DNA of 19,032 bases. Source: CAZPHU01 sp964419255 (GTDB lineage: Bacteria; Fibrobacterota; Chitinivibrionia; Chitinivibrionales; CAYFVL01). The notes beneath the pieces were generated by a model that saw nothing but the letters and a program-made list of their open reading frames with translations, was not told where the DNA came from and made no database searches. The stretch spans positions 1 through 19,032 of the forward strand of contig CAYQOU010000074.1 of NCBI GenBank assembly GCA_964419255.1. Reading direction: 5' to 3'. Within the stretch, counting starts at the first letter, position 1. Every line of letters begins with the position of its first letter. This document shows positions 15,601 to 19,032 of this stretch, piece after piece. A program made the position numbers and the translations under genes.

Positions 15601-16710
15601 ACCACCCAATGATGTTTTGACCTGAAGATCGTCCTGATCGATCTTTTGGGTTATTCGAGCGCTTAACCAGCCTCTTCCTGATAGCTGTTTCCCTATCTCC
15701 GGGGGTAGCGAAACCGGAAATCCGAGTGGTTTTATGTTTGTGCAGCGAATGTGTAGTAATCTCTCACTCTCATCCGCAAAGTCCCACCTGCCACGGGCGC
15801 TGATATCGATATCGCCCCATTTACTTTTTACGGATTCTACAACCAGCTTACTGTTTTCTAAGCTCAGCCGGGCATTCCCATCGCTGACCGGAGCAGGTAC
15901 TTGGGGAAAAGAAAATTTACCATCTGAAACAGTTATGTATCCATTGGATTGCAGATTTCTGATGATATTTGTATCCGGGAAACTAAACTCGCATGTGCCG
16001 TCAATGGTGCCGGCCGCAACGGCAAAATGTTCCAAATTGATGGATTTTCGTAAACGCGCATTTTTTAACCTCACGGATACCCGGTGCAGATCGCCCGGTG
16101 GTGCGATATGGGCATTAATCGAAAAATTCCTGCGAAAACTGGCGATTCTTCCGTAAAGCTCAACGTTGATGCCGTGTTCATCCTGAATCACCCTGCCATC
16201 AAGACCACCGCCAACCAAAGGCCTTTTCCCCTCTATTCCAACGATCTCAAATGCCCCATCTTTGATAAGAATACTGGACACGGGCAGTTTTCGTAATTTT
16301 TCCTGTTTGAGAATAGAAGTATTATCGCTAATCTGTTTGTTGGAGGATTTGCTGTCGCGCAAATGAATTTGAAATTGCGGATCAACAAAAATGATTTTGT
16401 TGATGCAGCGGCTGAAATCACCTCCACTGGCGATCAGCTTTCGTAGTGCAAAGCCGATTTTTATATCATGAATATGGATTTTGAAAGCCTGAAGTGGAAC
16501 CGAGATATTTACATCCTGTAAATAAACGGCTAAAAAGCCAAGGCGGACTTTTTCGACAGAAAAAGATCCGCCGACAAGCTCGGAAATCTGCTGTATAAGG
16601 ATGGTCTCGATGTTGCGATTTCGCTCGATAAGTTTAACACCCTGATACAGCAGAAAAGAAGTTACAAAGACGATTATTGACAGGATCAGAATCCACTTAC
16701 GGGGCCTCAT
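12619..16710 (-). CDS. tamB: TamB/DUF490-family inner membrane-anchored envelope protein
   Basis: The 1363-residue protein has one N-terminal TM helix (about 6-24) and a very long beta-rich periplasmic body of AsmA/TamB type. The C-terminal 350 residues resemble the TamB_C (DUF490) domain, with GGLRSYRGAVYYGKTFNRTF, a helix-forming stretch (EQYLHRYFLQRIERRLARRL) and a final set of strands VGRYLWRDRFFLKW to the terminal FDF. TamB-family proteins span the periplasm as hydrophobic grooves and are linked to phospholipid transport and barrel protein assembly. The gene starts inside the end of clpC (14-bp overlap) with an AAAGG ribosome site, and lies 53 bp before bamA. No TamA gene is visible, so BamA may be its outer membrane partner, as proposed for other non-proteobacterial TamBs. 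Overall similarity is low, as is usual for this family. Confidence 0.88.
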   Translation of the reverse strand: MRPRKWILILSIIVFVTSFLLYQGVKLIERNRNIETILIQQISELVGGSFSVEKVRLGFLAVYLQDVNISVPLQAFKIHIHDIKIGFALRKLIASGGDFSRCINKIIFVDPQFQIHLRDSKSSNKQISDNTSILKQEKLRKLPVSSILIKDGAFEIVGIEGKRPLVGGGLDGRVIQDEHGINVELYGRIASFRRNFSINAHIAPPGDLHRVSVRLKNARLRKSINLEHFAVAAGTIDGTCEFSFPDTNIIRNLQSNGYITVSDGKFSFPQVPAPVSDGNARLSLENSKLVVESVKSKWGDIDISARGRWDFADESERLLHIRCTNIKPLGFPVSLPPEIGKQLSGRGWLSARITQKIDQDDLQVKTSLGGLSYKNIPITDWQANWILNSNSVELKSLNARQDEYQLKGRGSVQVDGGRSKYMFAGDLHTFSNLFSPELKGQLGVSGQITGEGKDFSFEVLGGGDSFTYRDLQFDNVHLSIYGDEEKLTFGSVQKDSAPGTFSVSGDIHSPWGKKPHINSSFSINTQAIETLLHKIPGSFSVNNPYIEGNVVGLLGHPEIKGRMHFDGNVSGDINFQATLSPKAHQPHTISLDNSVLQYNGVRLPLNVQGDLFEDSLVIKSIEIANHVTGTAGMDFDKSEDLNVLLTGNSIPLSLLDTLFLNEKNVFRKGTVDINVRLSGKMDEIRSSSRIHVRDANIGGIDSLETDLVIAGQGDNLIVHPFVVRKDRRILVSVDSLKKDRSFFIAGELINAELADFILMDSNEDLRLEGAVSASFTSTDSGFPITIEAEMPALEVNEYSLVDVNSQIELDSDGVCVRTITASDSTRLSMTGGGSIPWSFISGEENERDTMYAYLRGKGDLLAVISRYVDSPIGGKGAGTIDIEAFVNNGKWALSKADIEIEKGVLTLFPFVQDEIEDFNFHSSMADLSRLTLRMEGKVRKRLVRIFSSHDIPEGIEPIMIGPVNAGVLLADTPDEGIHVHLPGFMVEGDVADVEFAGREPFDRFAVSGPIDRLQLTGTWIIRDVEFTFPFLTEEVLPWPFDPFPYITWDMDIKIGNRNVMYFYDVGMRKRLMRVVEAFVDPNGEVQIRGRDLDRTFRIYGGLRSYRGAVYYGKTFNRTFEVGVDFIPEPFPGENGFENLPFIWGSAEAFSDTSRFERVKLALLTKDPETGTLSEKGRFNEITFRLSSDFDEIPGESEREFYRQAGLRVVTFEGAGGFFSNFGEQYLHRYFLQRIERRLARRLGLDVISFETSIASNYFYYLYNNNFQGLAGQWDNLALANVGVTVGRYLWRDRFFLKWRTELVPSDTLIHPEHSLGLEYYPMRYLVFDVSYGFHRGENDIEHNPKLNMQLRLPITRFRKVFDF

Positions 16711-19032
16711 CCGATGCCTTTTCAGTGATAAAAACCAGTTCGTCGCCTTTCTTCTCTATATGAACGGTATCACCTTCATGAAATCCGTCACTGAGAAATT
16801 CTTCGGCAAGACGATCTTCCACCAGACGCTGAATCGAGCGACGCAAGGGACGCGCACCCAATACCGGATCAAAACCTTTCTCGACAATATGCTTTTTGGC
16901 ATCCTTATCGATTTGCAGATGGATATTTCTCTCCAGCAGACGCTGCTCTACTTCTGCCAGTTGAATGTCCACAATCCTGGCGATCTCTTCTTTTCCAAGT
17001 GAATTGAACACAATCGTATCATCGACGCGATTGAGAAATTCTGGATTGAAAATCCGTTTCAACTCCTCCATCACCCGTGATTTCATCGCATCCCGCGCGT
17101 CCTGATCGGAAGGTTTACCGAATCCGACCTTGCCGGCCTTCTTGACCTCGCGAGTCCCTGCATTTGATGTCATTATGATGATAGTGTTTTTAAAATTCAC
17201 GTGTCGACCATATGAGTCGGTTAAAAGACCATCATCCAGAATCTGTAAAAGGATATTGAACACATCGGGATGGGCCTTTTCGATCTCGTCAAGCAGGATA
17301 ACCGAATAGGGCTTCTTGCGGACTTTCTCTGTAAGCTGTCCACCTTCTTCATACCCAACATATCCTGGAGGGGCCCCGACCAGTCGACTCACGGCGAATT
17401 TTTCCATGTATTCCGACATATCTATGCGCACCAGCGCATCTTCTGAGTCGAAAAGTGCCTGAGCCAATGCCTTTGCCAATTCAGTTTTCCCCACTCCCGT
17501 CGGACCGAGGAAAATAAAAGATGCGATAGGACGACGGACATTATGAAGCCCCGCACGAGAACGTCGTATGCTTCTGGCGACAGCCTCAAGCGCAGCTTCC
17601 TGTCCGATAACACGCTTTCGCAGGTGATCTTCCAGTGCCAGAAGTTTCTTTGATTCTTCTTCTTCCAGGCGGGAAAGCGGAATGCCGGTGATAGTGGATA
17701 TTACTTCCACCACCGTATTCTCATCAACCAACAGCCGCTCTTCAGATTTCGACTTCCGCCACAGAGCCTTCTTTTCAAGCAGATCTCCCTTAAGCTTATC
17801 CTGCTTGTCCCTCAACTTTGCGGCACGCTCAAACTCCTGCTGCTCCACAGCTCTTTCCTTTTCCCTGACGACCTCCGCGATTTCCTTTTCCATATCGCGA
17901 ATTTCCGGTGGGATCTCCATGCTGGAAAGACGCTTACGAGCACCGGCTTCATCGATAACATCGATCGCCTTGTCCGGAAGAAATCTGTCGGATATATACC
18001 GGTCGGAATGCCGGACAGCTACATCAATCGCTTTTTCCGAATAGGTTACCTTATGGTGCTCTTCATAGTTGTGTCGTAATCCACGCAGGATCTGGATGGT
18101 TTCACTTACATTGGGCGGATCGATCATGATAGTCTGAAAACGCCGCGCCAAAGCGCCGTCTTTTTCTATGTACTTGCGATACTCATCCAGTGTGGTTGCC
18201 CCGATGCATTGAATCTCACCACGCGAAAGCGCAGGCTTGAAAATATTCGAGGCATCCAGACTACCTTCCGAACCACCGGCACCAACGATTGTGTGAAGCT
18301 CGTCGATGAAGATGATTATGTTGTCGTTTTTCTGCAGCTCAACCATCAGAGCTTTCAGCCGTTCCTCAAACTGTCCCCGATATTTGGTGCCGGCGACCAT
18401 GGAAGCCATATCCAGGTTGATAACCCTCTTATTTTCGAGCACCTGAGGGATATTTTTCTCGATAATTTTCTGTGCCAGCCCCTCCACAATAGCAGTCTTA
18501 CCGATTCCCGGTTCCCCGATAAGCACAGGGTTGTTTTTCTTTCTTCGGCTTAGGATCTGGACAACTCTTTCGATTTCTTTTTCTCTGCCGATAACCGGGT
18601 CTAATCGCCCCTCTTTAGCCATTGCTGTCAAATCACGGCCAAAATGGTCGAGAAACGGTGTTTTGCTTTTTTCTTTGCTCGCACTCACGCTCTCTCCTCC
18701 CCGCAGCACTCGTCCGATCTCCTCTTTGACCTTATCGTATTCGAGCCCTGCCGATGCCAGTGCATTTGCTGCAGCCGATTCGGTGTCCTTCATCAATGCC
18801 AGAAGCAGGTGTTCGGTGCCGATATACTTGTGCGACATCGAGCGAGCTTCATTTGCCGCAATCTCAAGCACCTTCTTTGCTCGTGGCGTAAAGGGTAGCA
18901 TCTGTCCGATAGTCATCATGCCACCGGTCGAGGTGATCGCCTTCTCGATACTGGCGGTCAACTCGTCTAAATCTACCCCCATGCTGCGAAGAACAGCAAC
19001 CGCTACACCATCACCTTCCTTGATCAGTCCAA
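16697..19032 (-). CDS. clpC: ClpC-type AAA+ ATPase, 5' end outside the window
   Basis: ClpC unfolds proteins and feeds them to the ClpP protease. The 777 visible residues include the end of the first N-domain repeat (GLIKEGDGVAVAVLRSMG at the window edge), the second repeat (about 45-110), AAA1 with Walker A GEPGIGKT (about 173) and Walker B IIIFIDELH, a UVR-bearing middle domain (about 385-425), and AAA2 with Walker A GPTGVGKT (about 509) and VILLDEIEKAHP. VGFG near 635 fits the ClpP-binding loop. The UVR motif and domain layout mark ClpC rather than ClpA or ClpB. The ATG at 18982 is internal: the frame stays open with clear ClpC sequence to the edge, and I estimate about 45 residues are missing. 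The stop overlaps tamB by 14 bp, so it heads the visible envelope operon. Confidence 0.96.
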   Translation of the reverse strand, partial: GLIKEGDGVAVAVLRSMGVDLDELTASIEKAITSTGGMMTIGQMLPFTPRAKKVLEIAANEARSMSHKYIGTEHLLLALMKDTESAAANALASAGLEYDKVKEEIGRVLRGGESVSASKEKSKTPFLDHFGRDLTAMAKEGRLDPVIGREKEIERVVQILSRRKKNNPVLIGEPGIGKTAIVEGLAQKIIEKNIPQVLENKRVINLDMASMVAGTKYRGQFEERLKALMVELQKNDNIIIFIDELHTIVGAGGSEGSLDASNIFKPALSRGEIQCIGATTLDEYRKYIEKDGALARRFQTIMIDPPNVSETIQILRGLRHNYEEHHKVTYSEKAIDVAVRHSDRYISDRFLPDKAIDVIDEAGARKRLSSMEIPPEIRDMEKEIAEVVREKERAVEQQEFERAAKLRDKQDKLKGDLLEKKALWRKSKSEERLLVDENTVVEVISTITGIPLSRLEEEESKKLLALEDHLRKRVIGQEAALEAVARSIRRSRAGLHNVRRPIASFIFLGPTGVGKTELAKALAQALFDSEDALVRIDMSEYMEKFAVSRLVGAPPGYVGYEEGGQLTEKVRKKPYSVILLDEIEKAHPDVFNILLQILDDGLLTDSYGRHVNFKNTIIIMTSNAGTREVKKAGKVGFGKPSDQDARDAMKSRVMEELKRIFNPEFLNRVDDTIVFNSLGKEEIARIVDIQLAEVEQRLLERNIHLQIDKDAKKHIVEKGFDPVLGARPLRRSIQRLVEDRLAEEFLSDGFHEGDTVHIEKKGDELVFITEKASDEAP

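Overview
This window is a stretch of chromosome from a Gram-negative (LPS-making) bacterium. Lipid A enzymes (LpxA, LpxC, LpxD), BamA, Skp and TamB show that it has an outer membrane with lipid A. The LpxC-FabZ fusion, the bamA-skp-lpxD-lpxC/fabZ-lpxA order and a ClpC-type (UVR-containing) Clp ATPase point to the FCB superphylum (Fibrobacterota/Bacteroidota/Chlorobiota relatives), not to Proteobacteria. A Fibrobacterota-like lineage is my best guess, but this is inference. I see no insertion sequence, phage, CRISPR array or obvious horizontal island; nearly the whole window is chromosomal housekeeping sequence.

Layout, left to right. (1) 1-421: tRNA-Asp (cut by the window edge) and tRNA-Val, both on the minus strand, preceded by a small two-helix membrane protein gene with a good sigma70-like promoter; its stop codon lies inside tRNA-Val. 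(2) 448-3384: a minus-strand pair encoding a 7TM-HD (PgpH-type) cyclic dinucleotide phosphodiesterase and, 9 bp downstream, a membrane protein that ends in a HAMP-like segment without an output domain. (3) 3530-4712: a minus-strand two-gene unit, a short coiled-coil lipoprotein followed by a secreted coiled-coil/LysM-like protein, with a candidate promoter and a strong terminator hairpin. (4) 4615-5217: a 603-bp intergenic region with several hairpins and a possible leader ORF. (5) 5218-6360: the only plus-strand gene, a degenerate AnmK-like sugar kinase homologue. (6) 6413-19032: a long minus-strand cluster, in transcription order clpC (5' end outside the window), tamB, bamA, skp, lpxD, lpxC-fabZ, lpxA.

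How they fit together. The right-hand cluster is an outer-membrane biogenesis operon. LpxA, LpxC and LpxD perform the first three committed steps of lipid A synthesis; the fused FabZ domain supplies fatty-acid elongation and shares the hydroxyacyl-ACP pool with LpxA and LpxD. BamA inserts beta-barrel proteins, Skp chaperones them through the periplasm, and TamB probably bridges the envelope for lipid transport or barrel assembly. ClpC heads the visible part of the cluster and adds a protein quality-control function. The lipoprotein/LysM pair may link peptidoglycan to the envelope, and the 7TM-HD protein probably degrades cyclic di-AMP, a signal often tied to cell-wall and osmotic homeostasis. 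The most unusual points are the CDS/tRNA overlap, the AnmK-like protein lacking its key motifs, and the structured leader in front of it.
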